From: Trichomonas vaginalis G3
Taxonomy: Eukaryota > Parabasalia > Trichomonadida > Trichomonadidae
NCBI RefSeq assembly: GCF_026262505.1
Contig: NC_067206.1
Coordinates: 12,520,205 to 12,584,204 of the forward strand
Direction: 5' to 3'
DNA: 64,000 bases
Made by a program: the position numbers and the translations under genes. The first letter of the stretch is position 1. Each line of letters begins with the position of its first letter. The notes below the pieces were generated by a model. The model was not told the origin of the DNA. It worked only from the letters and a program-made list of their open reading frames with translations, and did not search any database. Positions 1 through 9,902 of this stretch are shown one piece after another.

Positions 1-69
1 TGCCACGTCAAAGAAATAAATGACACAATGGAAAAAACCTAAAACAAGTAGTCCTATTTCAAACCACAT
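1..69 (-). pseudogene. Small membrane protein (Polinton), partial at window edge
   Basis: The first 22 or so codons of the 43-aa single-pass membrane protein that is whole at 9,771-9,902. It starts inside the 3' end of the methyltransferase gene, as in every other copy here. It is cut by the window edge. Confidence 0.6.
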
Positions 70-427
70 TTACTTACTAATAAAATTTCTTTGTTATGAC
101 ACTTTCTCCGGTTTATAGGACCTCTCTCATATTCTATCTTGTCATATATAAACTCATAGTCATGTATGTCCTCTAACCATCTCATAACGGTTTCCAAACC
201 ACTTTTTATCGGATGTAAAGTAAAAGCATGGATGGTTATGTAAACGTCTAAAGTTTCTAAAGAGTCTCTCAAAGTCCAGTCTACTTGGTATTGAAAATCC
301 CATGTGTTATAGAACGGCGGTCCACTATAAAGAAAACATTTTCCTTGTCTTTATATTTTTCATACAACTCTGTCCAATGACATCTCACAAACTCTATACC
401 CTCAATATATTTTTCTATGTCCTCTTT
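54..427 (-). pseudogene. D12-class adenine methyltransferase fragment (Polinton A1)
   Basis: This is the C-terminal third of the methyltransferase that is whole at 9,887-10,705. It is broken, with about three interruptions, and ends abruptly near 427, where sequence matching the 50-aa gene begins. It belongs to the fossil Polinton fragment A1. Confidence 0.8.
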
Positions 428-526
428 GCTTCCTGAGGTATAGGAAGAACTTGACAAACACGTGGTGTAAATGCTGGAAGCGACAAATCCATCTTGAACC
501 ATTTGTCTCAATGCTGTATTGTTCAT
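428..526 (-). pseudogene. Remnant of 50-aa Polinton protein (A1)
   Basis: This stretch matches part of the small gene at 5,300-5,452 and is truncated where it meets the methyltransferase remnant. Function unknown. Confidence 0.55.
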
Positions 527-545
527 TTCATCTCAGTAAAAAACT

Positions 546-952
546 TTACATTCCCCACGTTTGAGGCGGTTGAGGTTGGTTATTGTTTACCCATTGTTGT
601 GCATGGTTATATCCTCTGTTAAAGAATCTTTCACCTTGGTCCATATTAGTGTCCTGCTTGGTTATAGTAGTCATTTGCTTTGTTATAATAGTTTCCTGCT
701 TGTCTTCCTACATTGTCCATCCATCCTTGAACTTTTCCTCTTGTTTCAGGATTTGGAATAAGATTTGTTGCATCTCGTGCTACATCCCAACCTTTCTGTA
801 CAGTTGTTATAAATAGGTTGTGCTTTCTCTTTAAGTATACCTAATGTACTCAAAATCTTCCTTCCAACTCCAAATACACCTCTGGCTATTGTTCCAACTG
901 CGGGCAAAAATCTTGGATGAACTCCTGCTAATGCGCCAAATAAACCCATTTC
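546..952 (-). pseudogene. Amphipathic glycine-rich structural-type protein, broken copy (A1)
   Basis: This is the broken duplicate of the 133-aa gene at 5,472-5,873. See that entry for the description. A small number of interruptions are present. Confidence 0.7.
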
Positions 953-969
953 TTTTATAGGATAAAAAT

Positions 970-1923
970 GACGAATCCAAACAAGGACCCCTATGTTTCT
1001 AAGCGACAAAGAAAGCACTCATGATAAAAATCTTTAGTTCAACACCAAATGCTTGGTTTATGGATATCTTGGAAAACATTCCGAGTATAGAGAAGATGGA
1101 CCACCATACTGGCTAATATTTGTCGGTCAAAACACAAGATACTGTGAAGCCATACCATTATGGTCCAAAAATATTTTAGATGTGAAAACTGCTTTGACAA
1201 TATTCGTTGACAAATACCATCCACAAAACTGACATCTGACTGTGAAAGTTCTTTCAAATCAGATGATGTAAAAAACTATCTGCGTTCAAAAATGTAAACC
1301 AATATTTCATTGTCGACCCAAACCATTCTGCTCTTGGTGTCATTGACGGTTGTATAAAATGTTAAGAGACTTAAACCAACCACAAGGTGGTGAAGCAAAT
1401 GAAATGTCATATGACGACAAATATAGACACTTCTCCATGGCAAGATGAGACAAGTTTTAAATATTTACAATAGCCGTAAACAAAAAGGTTTGGGAAACCA
1501 CTCCCCCGAAGAAATGAAAAACAACCCTGACTTAGAGAAAGACTATATATTTAATAATTTAGTCAAAAAGAGACAAACAAGAAAGAATGCCGGGCTTCAA
1601 ACTTCAGAAAGGTGACAAAGTAAAAATAGAAATACCTAAACGCGACCCATATGAAAATACTATTGACTATGACAACAATGGGAACCGACAGGTACTCACA
1701 TTCGTGTTCGTAAAAATAGAAGAAAGTATACAAGAGAATATTATGAAGTTTTAGGCAAACATGGCAAAATGTACAGACTGCAAGCAGAAAGATAAAACTA
1801 CTATTGTCAGACACTCGTTTCAAACTTGTCAAAGTTCAAGGTGGTATACTTTCAAAGACAGTTCCTAACAAATATAAGACAACTCCTGACGAATATGCTA
1901 AAGAAGTTGAAAATGACGACTAA
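970..1923 (+). pseudogene. Polinton rve-type integrase, broken copy (A1)
   Basis: This duplicates the integrase gene at 5,890-6,847 and is interrupted several times. It lies divergently from the amphipathic protein gene, as in A2. It is a fossil copy. Confidence 0.75.
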
Positions 1924-2478
1924 GCATTTCTATATCCATGCGTAAACTGTCATGTAAGGTGGCATATATTCTTTACTTTGTCCCGTTGTTTGCGTATATC
2001 CTGAAACGTGATGTGTATGGTTTCCTCCTCCCTCAGTGTTACTCCAGTAACAATTTATAGCAAACTTAACGTTGTCTTTAACATCATATCCTTTACCTTT
2101 TGTCATTGCTGACCAATCCCAATATCTATGCTTATGCCAACCTGCTTGAGATGTACTTAAATCTATGTATGACTGTGTGCAGGTAAATTTTCACCTGAAA
2201 TCGTTTTACTTCCACCTGTTTCCTTTGAAGAGTTTGCACAATACAAAAACCTGTCGACTATTTGAGTCCAAGTTCCAAAACCCAGAACTGTTTCTGGTCT
2301 GGTAGAGTTCATTGACGTATAAATAGAGCCTATAGGATATAATGTTTGAAGTATTTCTGTCTTTAATGTTTGAAGCCTCGTTTTGTCTGCTTTCTTGTCA
2401 TATAAATCTTGAGCAGTGAATTTAATATTATGTTCATCCTTCATGACATAAACATCTTTACATCTAATGTTTTTCATC
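1920..2478 (-). pseudogene. Phage-like fibre tip, broken copy (A1)
   Basis: Broken duplicate of the gene at 6,844-7,401, with the same collar-like segment (YPIGSIYTSMNS). Confidence 0.7.
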
Positions 2479-2479
2479 G

Positions 2480-2860
2480 TCGTTATGTCGTCATCCGATG
2501 TTAAACCTTGTGGAAAGTTAGGAGGTTTACAATATAATGCATCCCCACCAGTTTCTTCAACCGTTCCTTCAATACTTTCTATAGCAACAGTTGTAAAACT
2601 TGTATGTGTATGAGTCTTATTTGCTTTCTTCTCTAACTCATCGTTAACATAAGTTTTATCTGCTTTAAGGTCTAAACATCCTGAAAACCCATCCTGTATC
2701 GGCTTTAGTTTTTAAAATCTTCGATGTCCATTCATGATACCATTCAGCCCTTTCTATAATTTCTTTATCTTTTTCATCCACATATTCCTTATCTGCTTTC
2801 TTCTCTAACGCACTAGCCACACATTCCTCATCCGCTTTCTTTTCAAGGCTAACGTTAAGT
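2480..2860 (-). pseudogene. Fibre shaft fragment (A1)
   Basis: The C-terminal part of the fibre shaft, with KADKEYVDE-type repeats, as in 7,407-8,252. It is cut off near 2,860 at the junction with polymerase-like DNA. A chance reading frame across the junction at 2,665-2,898 is not a gene. Confidence 0.65.
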
Positions 2861-4665
2861 CTGTTAAAACCTTTCAACAAAGTTGTCGACCTTCTCATAA
2901 TGTTTACTCTTCATCTCTTGAGGTTTCTTAATGGAATATCCCATGTCGAATTCATAAGCAATTTGAGTGTCATTGCAAGTTTGGGGTTTGAAGCTTTCCT
3001 AATATCATACAGTTGTTGTATGACTTTTCCAACTGTATAGTTCCTTCCGGGAACTCACATCTTCGTTTGGAATTCCAGTCGGAATATATTGGACAAACCT
3101 CATGTATGCAGCGTTAAGGTCGACATAGTATATCTTTTCGTTTGAGTCGAACTTGTCGCAACCAATTGGTCCAGTTTGTGGAAATTCAAGTGAGTCTCTT
3201 ATCTTCTGAGAAACTTCTCCTGTTATCTCATAAACATCGTCGAAGCAACCTGTTTCATATAAAACCTTCTGACCTAACTCAGATGCTCTCCAATACAATT
3301 TGACGTCAATTGGATGTCTCAATGGAAGTTTGTTTATAGCATCTTGAAGTTCTTGCAACCTCATTGGAAGTTCTTCTGGTTCAGGTTGGTATCCGAACAA
3401 TCCAACTCCTTGTGGAATTGTGTACTTCTTTTGTACTAGAACTTTGTCTGGAACAACTTTTGGTCTTGCTAACAATGAAAAGTTTTTTCGTCTTTTGGTA
3501 CAAAAGTTTCTGTCAGCTTGTCATCTGGAATTGGTTCCAACAAACCTTTCTCGAAAAGAATGTTTACAGCTCTGACAATGTTGCACTTGCCTTTTCCGAA
3601 CAATGGGTTTGTAAGACTTTCGTTCAACATGAAGTGGTTGTGGACAATTGCAATCTTCAACCATGGTAAGTCTTTGTCAACAACATAGTCGTCATGTGAA
3701 GAACCTTTAGCTGTAGGTATGTTGACTCGGATATTGACATTTGCCAACGGTACAATTTTTGCCAATTGACCTCTGAGAATGTACCTTGTCTTCACACATG
3801 ACTCAAGATACTTCATCTTCTCATCTGTAACAAGACCAGAGTTCTGAGACATGTTAGAATGCCAGGTTCGTTGACAATTGTTTCAATTGAATTGTAAATT
3901 CCATACCTTGTCAAGTCAATGTCAGACTTATTTATGAACGGAAAGTATCCAGCATGTTGTCTGACTGCTTGAGGGTTAGGTTGGTACCATTCGAACTTGA
4001 CACTTGCAATTCCTTCAATTGCATTCAAAATGTCTGAGTCCGGAGTCAACCATTTGTTCTCTCTTTGTAGTCTTGAAAGCGTCAAAAGTTTTGCGGCTGT
4101 TTGTTCATTGCCATTTGCATAGTAAATGTGACCATCCAAATCTGTTATGGTCAATCTGAGATTGTGTCCTTTCTTATTTCCGTCTTGGAATTGCAGCAAG
4201 TACACCCATGAAGCCTTCCTTTGTTCTTTCCTTCGTCAAAGTTTACTGTAAAGGTTCGACCAGATGTAATTTGACTTCTAACTTCACGGTACTTCTCATA
4301 TGCATATCTTGTTCTTTCCATGGGACATGACCATCCTCTGCACTACCTTTTTTCCTTCTCAAAGGATGCAATTGTTCGTCATGTTTCCAGTAGAATCTGG
4401 CAAAGCCGTCGTGTCCTTCAACTTGAGGTTCACTAACATCGAAAGGCATGTCCATAAGACGTTCTTCTTCTAACCTCTCTAGTCTGTTTGGATAATTTGC
4501 ACGTGCTGTTTCCAAATCCATTTCGTAGGTCAGACCAGCCAGTTTGTCATAGACTTTTATGGGTCTTCCCTTCCTATATTTAAACTTCTTCGAAACTCTC
4601 CAACCATATCTTTGCAACTCTGCTTTTATTCTAGCAGACTTTCTATCCATTCTATATGGGGGCAT
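2861..4665 (-). pseudogene. Protein-primed B-family DNA polymerase remnant (Polinton A2)
   Basis: Several consecutive frames on the minus strand belong to one large broken gene starting at 4,665 and truncated at about 2,861. One frame contains YYVDLNAAYM, which resembles the DxxSLYP-type motif of B-family polymerases, and the placement and size fit the Polinton protein-primed polymerase. The assignment rests on that motif and on element context. It has at least three interruptions and lacks much of its C-terminus. Function call is moderate. Confidence 0.5.
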
Positions 4666-4687
4666 TTTTATAAAAAGAAAAAAAATT

Positions 4688-5280
4688 TTTTTCTTTACTT
4701 AACATAACCGCCTGCTGCCATAAGTCTTTGACGCCAACCCATACCAGCTAATGAAGGTTGACTTGGTTTAGTTTCCAAACTAAACTTTGGTTTTGGTTTA
4801 TCTTCAGTTTTTGGTTTTTTCTTCTTCTATCGGTTTTTCGTCACTTTTCGGTTTCTCTGACTTTACTTCACTTGCAGGAACAGTTGTGTCGTCAACATCT
4901 TCATAAATATCATATGCCATTTGTTTTTGTTTTCCTTTCAACTTTTTGTGTTTGTTGTAAAGTTTAGAATATTTCGACTCTAAGTCAATGAGATGTTCTA
5001 TAATGAACTGTTGGTCAGTGAAGTAAACTTTTCCATCTGTTGTCTCGAAAGCTCCTTCAGACTTCAATATTTTATTTGTGAGAGTCTGTTTCTTTTTTGA
5101 GATACTTGCCGTTCCATTTTTATGAAAAGTGACTTTGTAGTTAGGGTTTGTATTTCCAGACCTGGCACTTTCTATTATTGAATTTTTCTCTTCATCTGTA
5201 AGTTCTTTGACAGGTTTTGACAATGGTTCTGAACTTTTTGTTTGTGGTGTCAAATCTACCGTTTCAACTTCTTCGGTCAT
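4688..5280 (-). pseudogene. Lysine-rich accessory protein with coiled coil (Polinton), broken near its end
   Basis: The whole part (4,804-5,280) encodes 158 aa: an acidic/Ser/Thr N-terminus, a short segment around YKVTFHKNGTASIS that looks like a beta hairpin, a probable coiled coil (around LESKYSKLYNKHKKLK), and an acidic Lys-rich tail. It is preceded by the TTTTTTACTGAGATG-type leader also seen before the 50-aa gene. One break lies near the 3' end. I do not recognise the family; a DNA- or core-binding role would only be a guess from composition. Confidence 0.6.
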
Positions 5281-5299
5281 TTCATCTCAGTAAAAAAAT

Positions 5300-5452
5300 T
5301 TAGTTTGGTTTGTTTTCAACTGGTTGTTGTTGTTTTTTAAGTCGGTCTAAAACTTCCTGAGGTATAGGAAGAACTTGACAAACACGTGGTGTAAATGCTG
5401 GAAGCCGACAAATCCATCTTGAACCCATTTGTCTCAATGCTGTATTGTTCAT
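5300..5452 (-). CDS. 50-aa Polinton protein, function unknown
   Basis: A small frame on the minus strand starts MNNTALRQMGSRWICRL and ends with a Lys/Gln-rich tail (LKKQQQPVENKPN). The start is supported by the leader before it: the bases after the next gene carry the same CTGAGATGAA block as the 158-aa gene start. It sits 19 bp upstream of the 158-aa gene and 19 bp downstream of the 133-aa gene, so all three read the same way in a compact block. A remnant of the same gene is in A1, showing it is a regular element gene. No domain recognised. Confidence 0.6.
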   Translation of the reverse strand: MNNTALRQMGSRWICRLPAFTPRVCQVLPIPQEVLDRLKKQQQPVENKPN

Positions 5453-5471
5453 TTCATCTCAGTAAAAAACT

Positions 5472-5873
5472 TTACATTCCCCACGTTTGAGGCGGTTGAG
5501 GTTGGTTATTGTTTACCCATTGTTGTGCATGGTTATATCCTCTGTTAAAGAATCTTTCACCTTGGTCCATATAGTGTCCTGCTTGGTTATAGTAGTCATT
5601 TGCTTTGTTATAATAGTTTCCTGCTTGTCTTCCTACATTGTCCATCCATCCTTGAACTTTTCCTCTTGTTTCAGGATTTGGAATAAGATTTGTTGCATCT
5701 CGTGCTACATCCCAACCTTTCTGTACAGTTTGTATAATAGGTTGTGCTTTCTCTTTAAGTATACCTAATGTACTCAAAATCTTCCTTCCAACTCCAAATA
5801 CACCTCTGGCTATTGTTCCAACTGCGGGCAAAAATCTGGATGCAACTCCTGCTAATGCGCCAAATAAACCCAT
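5472..5873 (-). CDS. 133-aa amphipathic, Tyr/Asn/Gln-rich protein (minor virion-type)
   Basis: The N-terminus is a glycine-containing amphipathic segment (MGLFGALAGVASRFLPAVGT), followed by a basic stretch and a Tyr/Asn/Gln-rich tail (NYYNKANDYYNQAGHYMDQG). The N-terminal layout resembles the 80-aa protein at 9,124-9,366. Short membrane-active or core proteins with such N-termini are typical of adenovirus-like virions (pVI/pX type); that comparison is an inference from composition, not homology I can prove. It is divergently paired with the integrase gene over only 16 bp. The frame looks whole. Confidence 0.65.
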   Translation of the reverse strand: MGLFGALAGVASRFLPAVGTIARGVFGVGRKILSTLGILKEKAQPIIQTVQKGWDVARDATNLIPNPETRGKVQGWMDNVGRQAGNYYNKANDYYNQAGHYMDQGERFFNRGYNHAQQWVNNNQPQPPQTWGM

Positions 5874-5889
5874 TTCTTATAGGATAAAA

Positions 5890-6847
5890 ATGACGAATCC
5901 AAACAAGGACCCCTATGTTTCTAAAGCGACAAAGAAAGCACTCATGATAAAAATCTTTAGTTCAACACCAAATGCTTGGTTTATGGATATCTTGGAAAAC
6001 ATTCCGAGGTATAGAGAAGATGGACCACCATACTGGCTAATATTTGTCGGTCAAAACACAAGATACTGTGAAGCCATACCATTATGTCCAAAAATATTTT
6101 AGATGTGAAAACTGCTTTGACAATATTCGTTGACAAATACCATCCAACAAAACTGACATCTGACTGTGAAAGTTCTTTCAAATCAGATGATGTAAAAAAC
6201 TATCTGCGTTCAAAAATGTAAACCAATATTTCATTGTCGACCAAAACCATTCTGCTCTTGGTGTCATTGACGGTTGTATAAAAATGTTAAGAGACTTAAA
6301 CCAACCACAAGGTGGTGAAGCAAATGAAATGTCATATGACGACAAATATAGACACTTCTCCATGGCAAAGATGAGACAAGTTTTAAATATTTACAATAGC
6401 CGTAAACAAAAAGGTTTGGGAAACCACTCCCCCGAAGAAATGAAAAACAACCCTGACTTAGAGAAAGACTATATATTTAATAATTTAGTCAAAAGAGACA
6501 AACAAGAAAGAATGCCGGGCTTCAAACTTCAGAAAGGTGACAAAGTAAAAATAGAAATACCTAAACGCGACCCATATGAAAATACTATTGACTATGACAA
6601 CAATGGGAACCCGACAGGTACTCACATTCGTGTTCGTAAAAATAGAAGAAAGTATACAAGAGAATATTATGAAGTTTTAGGCAAACATGGCAAAATGTAC
6701 AGACTGCAAGCAGAAGATAAAACTACTATTGTCAGACCTCGTTTCAAACTTGTCAAAGTTCAAGGTGGTATACTTTCAAAGACAGTTCCTAACAAATATA
6801 AGACAACTCCTGACGAATATGCTAAAGAAGTTGAAAATGACGACTAA
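5890..6847 (+). pseudogene. Polinton rve-family integrase, broken (A2)
   Basis: The plus-strand frames carry features of a retroviral-type integrase: an AWFMDILENIP segment with the first catalytic-type Asp, a GVIDGCIKMLRDLNQ segment and a C-terminal basic, chromodomain/SH3-like region (KVKIEIPKRDPY, THIRVRKNRRKYTREYYEV). Integrase catalyses joining of element ends to target DNA. The gene overlaps the end of the fibre-tip gene by four bases. About two interruptions make it a fossil. Confidence 0.75.
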
Positions 6848-7401
6848 GCATTTCTATACCATGCGTAAACTGTCATGTAAGGTGGCATATATTCTTTACT
6901 TTGTCCCGTTGTTTGCGTATATCCTGAAACGTGATGTGTATGGTTTCCTCCTCCCTCAGTGTTACTCCAGTAACAATTTATAGCAAACTTAACGTTGTCT
7001 TTAACATCATATCCTTTACCTTTTGTCATTGCTGACCAATCCCAATATCTATGCTTATGCCAACCTGCTTGAGATGTACTTAAATCTATGTAGTGACTGT
7101 GTGCAGGTAAATTTTCACCTGAAATCGTTTTACTTCCACCTGTTTCCTTTGAAGAGTTTGCACAATACAAAAACCTGTCGACTATTTGAGTCCAAGTTCC
7201 AAAACCCAGAACTGTTTCTGGTCTGGTAGAGTTCATTGACGTATAAATAGAGCCTATAGGATATAATGTTTGAAGTATTTCTGTCTTTAATGTTTGAAGC
7301 TCTGTTTTGTCTGCTTTCTTGTCATATAAATCTTGAGCAGTGAATTTAATATTATGTTCATCCTTCATGACATAAACATCTTTACATCTAATGTTTTTCA
7401 T
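6844..7401 (-). CDS. Phage-like fibre tip / collar protein
   Basis: The 185-aa product contains YPIGSIYTSMNSTRPETVLG, then DRFLYCANSSKETGGSKTIS and ends PPYMTVYAWYRNA. This layout (YPIGSIY..., W..., GGS..., HxH-rich loop, PPYxxVYxWxR) is that of phage baseplate or tail-fibre receptor-binding ends of the collar type. His-rich motifs (HKHRYWDW, NHTHHV) may bind metal as in phage fibres. It directly follows the shaft gene, and may be the distal part of the same fibre. In a Polinton this suggests a surface attachment protein; that role is inferred. Confidence 0.7.
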   Translation of the reverse strand: MKNIRCKDVYVMKDEHNIKFTAQDLYDKKADKTELQTLKTEILQTLYPIGSIYTSMNSTRPETVLGFGTWTQIVDRFLYCANSSKETGGSKTISGENLPAHSHYIDLSTSQAGWHKHRYWDWSAMTKGKGYDVKDNVKFAINCYWSNTEGGGNHTHHVSGYTQTTGQSKEYMPPYMTVYAWYRNA

Positions 7402-7406
7402 CGTCG

Positions 7407-8252
7407 TTATTCGTCATCCGATGTTAAACCTTGTGGAAAGTTAGGAGGTTTACAATATAATGCATCCCCACCAGTTTCTTCAACCGTTCCTTCAATACTT
7501 TCTATAGCAACAGTTGTAAAACTTGTATGTGTATGAGTCTTATTTGCTTTCTTCTCTAACTCATCGTTAACATAAGTTTTATCTGCTTTAAGGTCTAAAC
7601 ATCCTGAAACCCATCCTGTATCGGCTTTAGTTTTTAAAATCTTCGATGTCCATTCATGATACCATTCAGCCCTTTCTATAATTTCTTTATCTTTTTCATC
7701 CACATATTCCTTATCTGCTTTCTTCTCTAACGCACTAGCCACACATTCCTCATCCGCTTTCTTTTCAAGGCTAACGTTTAAGTCTGTTATTTCAGATATA
7801 GAATGTATATGAGTCTTTTTAGAATATTCGTTTTCAGCTCTTGTCACTTCACTTGACATTTTATTGTCAACATATGTTTTGTCTGCTAGTTCAGGATGAG
7901 TATGTTCTTTTGTTGCATAAGCATTGTTAGCTCTTTCTTCTTCTTTTGCTATTGCATCGTCTACATATTCTTTGTCAGCTTTGTTGTCAACATCTGCTTT
8001 CAAAAGAAGTTCATTTATAGGTTTCTCGTTTAAAGTTCCTTTTGTTGGATTTATACAGACAGTATTGTTCTTATTGTCTTGAAACAGAAACTCATCTGTC
8101 ATTGGGTTTAATGTCAGTTTTAAGTTTCCTTCTTTCAATGACTCAGATATCTTAGAATAGTTTGAAAAGTTTGTTGTGTTCTTATTTAGAGCTTGCATAA
8201 TGAGTTGTCGGTTGTGTTGTATTTCTCTTATGGAAGCAATATCTTTCGACAT
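7407..8252 (-). CDS. Phage-like fibre shaft, 281 aa
   Basis: The N-terminal ~165 residues contain repeated blocks ADKEYVDDAI, ADKTYVDNKM, KTHIHSISEITDLNVSLEKK, i.e. the alternating KADxxYVD and THTHxxxxITDLxxxL units of trimeric phage tail fibres. A related gene at 14,013-14,831 has an almost identical N-terminal part but a different C-terminus, the mosaic pattern expected of an attachment fibre. It is transcribed divergently from the capsid-like gene over an 18-bp gap that contains TTTTATCTA. Frame whole as far as the shaft goes. Confidence 0.75.
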   Translation of the reverse strand: MSKDIASIREIQHNRQLIMQALNKNTTNFSNYSKISESLKEGNLKLTLNPMTDEFLFQDNKNNTVCINPTKGTLNEKPINELLLKADVDNKADKEYVDDAIAKEEERANNAYATKEHTHPELADKTYVDNKMSSEVTRAENEYSKKTHIHSISEITDLNVSLEKKADEECVASALEKKADKEYVDEKDKEIIERAEWYHEWTSKILKTKADTGWVSGCLDLKADKTYVNDELEKKANKTHTHTSFTTVAIESIEGTVEETGGDALYCKPPNFPQGLTSDDE

Positions 8253-8270
8253 TTTTATTCTAGATAAAAT
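8253..8270. promoter_or_regulatory. 18-bp divergent promoter between fibre and capsid-like genes
   Basis: Only 18 bases separate the two start codons. The gap reads as TTTTATCTAGAATAAAA in the fibre direction. The TTTTATCTA block recurs just ahead of other Polinton starts in the window (9,747, 12,415, 13,691, 14,831, and as TTTTATCCTAT at 5,873). The promoter role is inferred from position and recurrence. Confidence 0.5.
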
Positions 8271-9119
8271 ATGCTTTCAATAGAAAAAGAAAATTCAAGA
8301 GTTGCTACAACTAAACCATTAGATGAACTTTTTACTAATGTCGGTCAAAAGTTTGAGACAGAGACCGTAAAGCATGAAGGCTATCGTTTTGACTACCCAT
8401 TAAGATGGCTAAGAGACCCATCTGTCACAAAAGCTATTGGCTTTCGTAGAATGAAGTTCATTTCAGAAGCCATACATGGTTTCCCATTTACGGTCGGTTT
8501 TGAAGTTCGATACTATAACAAAGAAAAACGTATGTATGAGAAATTTGAACAGGGAAAACTTTTACAAGTTAGTTTGCTTGTAAACTTAGAAACAACTCTT
8601 CAAGCTTTTCAAGAAAAAATAAACAATATCTATATCGAATATGCAAACCAGTATAACATTGACGAAGGAGAATACCATCTCGATATTATTTATGACAGGA
8701 AAAATGCAACTGTTAAAATCAATAAAATAGAAGACCTTGGAGAAAACGTTTATATTTCTACAAAATATAACAACTTGGCATGGTATAGATTTATGAGGAT
8801 GTTAAATCAGCCTGCAGCATATCCAGTACACCCGGACTATTATGAAGTCGAAAACCCTAATGGAACATATGAAAATGTTTTCGACCCAGCTGCTATTATT
8901 GTTCATGCTTCATTTTCTGGCGCCCAAAACTCTTTCTTATGCTTGGCAAATGACTTTTACGAAAAACCTACAAAGTTATACGAACCACCAAGTGGAAGTA
9001 TTTCAGACTTTCAAGTATGGTTTACTACAGATGGAAGAAAAAGAATAATTCCATTATACCATGCGTTTTACTTAGAACTTAGTTTCATATACAACTACTA
9101 TCGAACGGTAAAAATATAA
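8271..9119 (+). CDS. Capsid-like structural protein, 282 aa (possible penton/minor capsid)
   Basis: This is a predominantly beta-type protein starting MLSIEKENSRVATTKPLDEL and ending FYLELSFIYNYYRTVKI. Three copies occur in the window: this one, a broken copy (13,050-13,672) and a whole mosaic variant (14,850-15,698). Its size and place in the late-type gene block would suit a single-jelly-roll penton or similar minor capsid protein of Polintons, but I see no diagnostic motif and the call is from context. The frame looks whole. Confidence 0.5.
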   Translation: MLSIEKENSRVATTKPLDELFTNVGQKFETETVKHEGYRFDYPLRWLRDPSVTKAIGFRRMKFISEAIHGFPFTVGFEVRYYNKEKRMYEKFEQGKLLQVSLLVNLETTLQAFQEKINNIYIEYANQYNIDEGEYHLDIIYDRKNATVKINKIEDLGENVYISTKYNNLAWYRFMRMLNQPAAYPVHPDYYEVENPNGTYENVFDPAAIIVHASFSGAQNSFLCLANDFYEKPTKLYEPPSGSISDFQVWFTTDGRKRIIPLYHAFYLELSFIYNYYRTVKI

Positions 9120-9123
9120 CTTT

Positions 9124-9366
9124 TTAATACGGTTGAGGTGTTGGTTGTGGTTGCCAACTTGACTGTGGTGCAGGTTCAGGCTGTTGTATAACAGGAGCTT
9201 GTTCTTCTGGTTCAGGGTCTTTAGGTATAATACCAACAAACTGACCTACTCTTTTACCAATATTTTTGACACCGTTCCAAATTCCTCTTCCTACGGTTTT
9301 TATTCCATTCCATATACCTCTTCCAACTCTTCTGAAGAAGTTTCCAATACTACTGAAGAAACCCAT
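9124..9366 (-). CDS. 80-aa basic amphipathic protein (virion core-type)
   Basis: The N-terminal half repeats GRGIWNGIK / GRGIWNGVK / GKRVGQFVG, a basic amphipathic helix-like repeat, and the C-terminal half is Pro/Gln/Glu-rich (PEPEEQAPVIQQPEPAP). It resembles small membrane-active or core peptides of adenovirus-like viruses in composition only. Copies at 12,803-13,045 and 15,703-15,945 are nearly identical with a few substitutions at the N-terminus. It lies tail to tail, 4 bp from the capsid-like gene. Confidence 0.65.
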   Translation of the reverse strand: MGFFSSIGNFFRRVGRGIWNGIKTVGRGIWNGVKNIGKRVGQFVGIIPKDPEPEEQAPVIQQPEPAPQSSWQPQPTPQPY

Positions 9367-9384
9367 TTTACTATATGTAAAAAT

Positions 9385-9747
9385 CTAATGTCCGCCTAGT
9401 CTCTTACGTTTCCTGTTGAGTTCCATAGCATTCTTTAACTGGAGCTCATACATTCTGTTTCTCCTCTGGTAGAAAACATATTCTGGGTCAACTCCTGTGT
9501 TCGCGTCATCTGCATAAAGTTGTTTATATCCCACTTCAGGGTTTGTATAAAACTCTTTCCATCTCATATTTGCATACCATGGTGGCAAACCTAACGCAGC
9601 GTCATTTGACATGGCAGTTTGCATTTGTACATCTGTTGGCACTTGACCATAGTTTGCCAATGCAGTTTGTATTCTAACTTCATTTGGAATATTCTCTGGG
9701 TTTGGTTGTCCAGGTTGCTGTGCATTCGCTAAGTTCTGTGCGTCCAT
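9385..9747 (-). CDS. 120-aa Polinton protein, function unknown
   Basis: The N-terminus is Gln/Asn/Pro-rich and variable between copies (MDAQNLANAQQPGQPNPENI here, a different 17-residue lead in B). The rest is constant: VRIQTALANYGQVPTDVQMQ, GLPPWYANMRWKEFYTNPEV and a basic end RKRKRLGGH. It is preceded by TTTTTATCTAATATTAA. I do not recognise a family. Presence in all terminal blocks indicates a standing element gene. Confidence 0.6.
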   Translation of the reverse strand: MDAQNLANAQQPGQPNPENIPNEVRIQTALANYGQVPTDVQMQTAMSNDAALGLPPWYANMRWKEFYTNPEVGYKQLYADDANTGVDPEYVFYQRRNRMYELQLKNAMELNRKRKRLGGH

Positions 9748-9770
9748 TTAATATTAGATAAAAATATCTC

Positions 9771-9902
9771 TTACGAGTACATATGCTGAACATTTGCAGG
9801 CATTGGTTCATCTTCATATTCTCTATATCTTTCTGCCACGTCAAAGAAATAAATGACACAATGGAAAAAACCTAAAACAAGTAGTCCTATTTCAAACCAC
9901 AT
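9771..9902 (-). CDS. 43-aa single-pass membrane protein
   Basis: A short frame, MWFEIGLLVLGFFHCVIYFF followed by a charged tail, has one clear membrane segment (residues 4-20) and a cytosolic-type acidic end. Its ATG lies 16 bp inside the end of the methyltransferase gene in another frame, an overlap conserved in all four copies (69, 9,902, 12,259, 16,490). That conservation and the clean hydrophobic profile support it as real. Function unknown. Confidence 0.65.
   Translation of the reverse strand: MWFEIGLLVLGFFHCVIYFFDVAERYREYEDEPMPANVQHMYS

Larger units (their letters stand above)
1..2860. mobile_element. Polinton (Maverick) fragment A1, broken
   Basis: This is a partial Polinton copy cut by the window start. 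Its content matches the neighbouring copy A2: the tail of the methyltransferase and membrane-protein genes (to about 427), then a jump to the block holding the 50-aa gene, the amphipathic 133-aa gene, the integrase, the fibre tip and part of the fibre shaft. DNA identity with A2 is very high by eye, so the copy is young. It is broken in many places. The right limit near 2,860 is where fibre sequence stops and polymerase-like sequence begins. Neither terminus of this copy is seen. Confidence 0.85.

Noticed and set aside
561-816. Plus-strand frames opposite the amphipathic protein gene, and the similar 5,487-5,768
   Set aside because: Antisense shadows of the minus-strand gene with Cys/Ser/Phe-rich unlikely composition.
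2665-2898. 77-codon frame joining polymerase-side and fibre sequence
   Set aside because: It crosses the A1/A2 junction and has no counterpart elsewhere; chance fusion.
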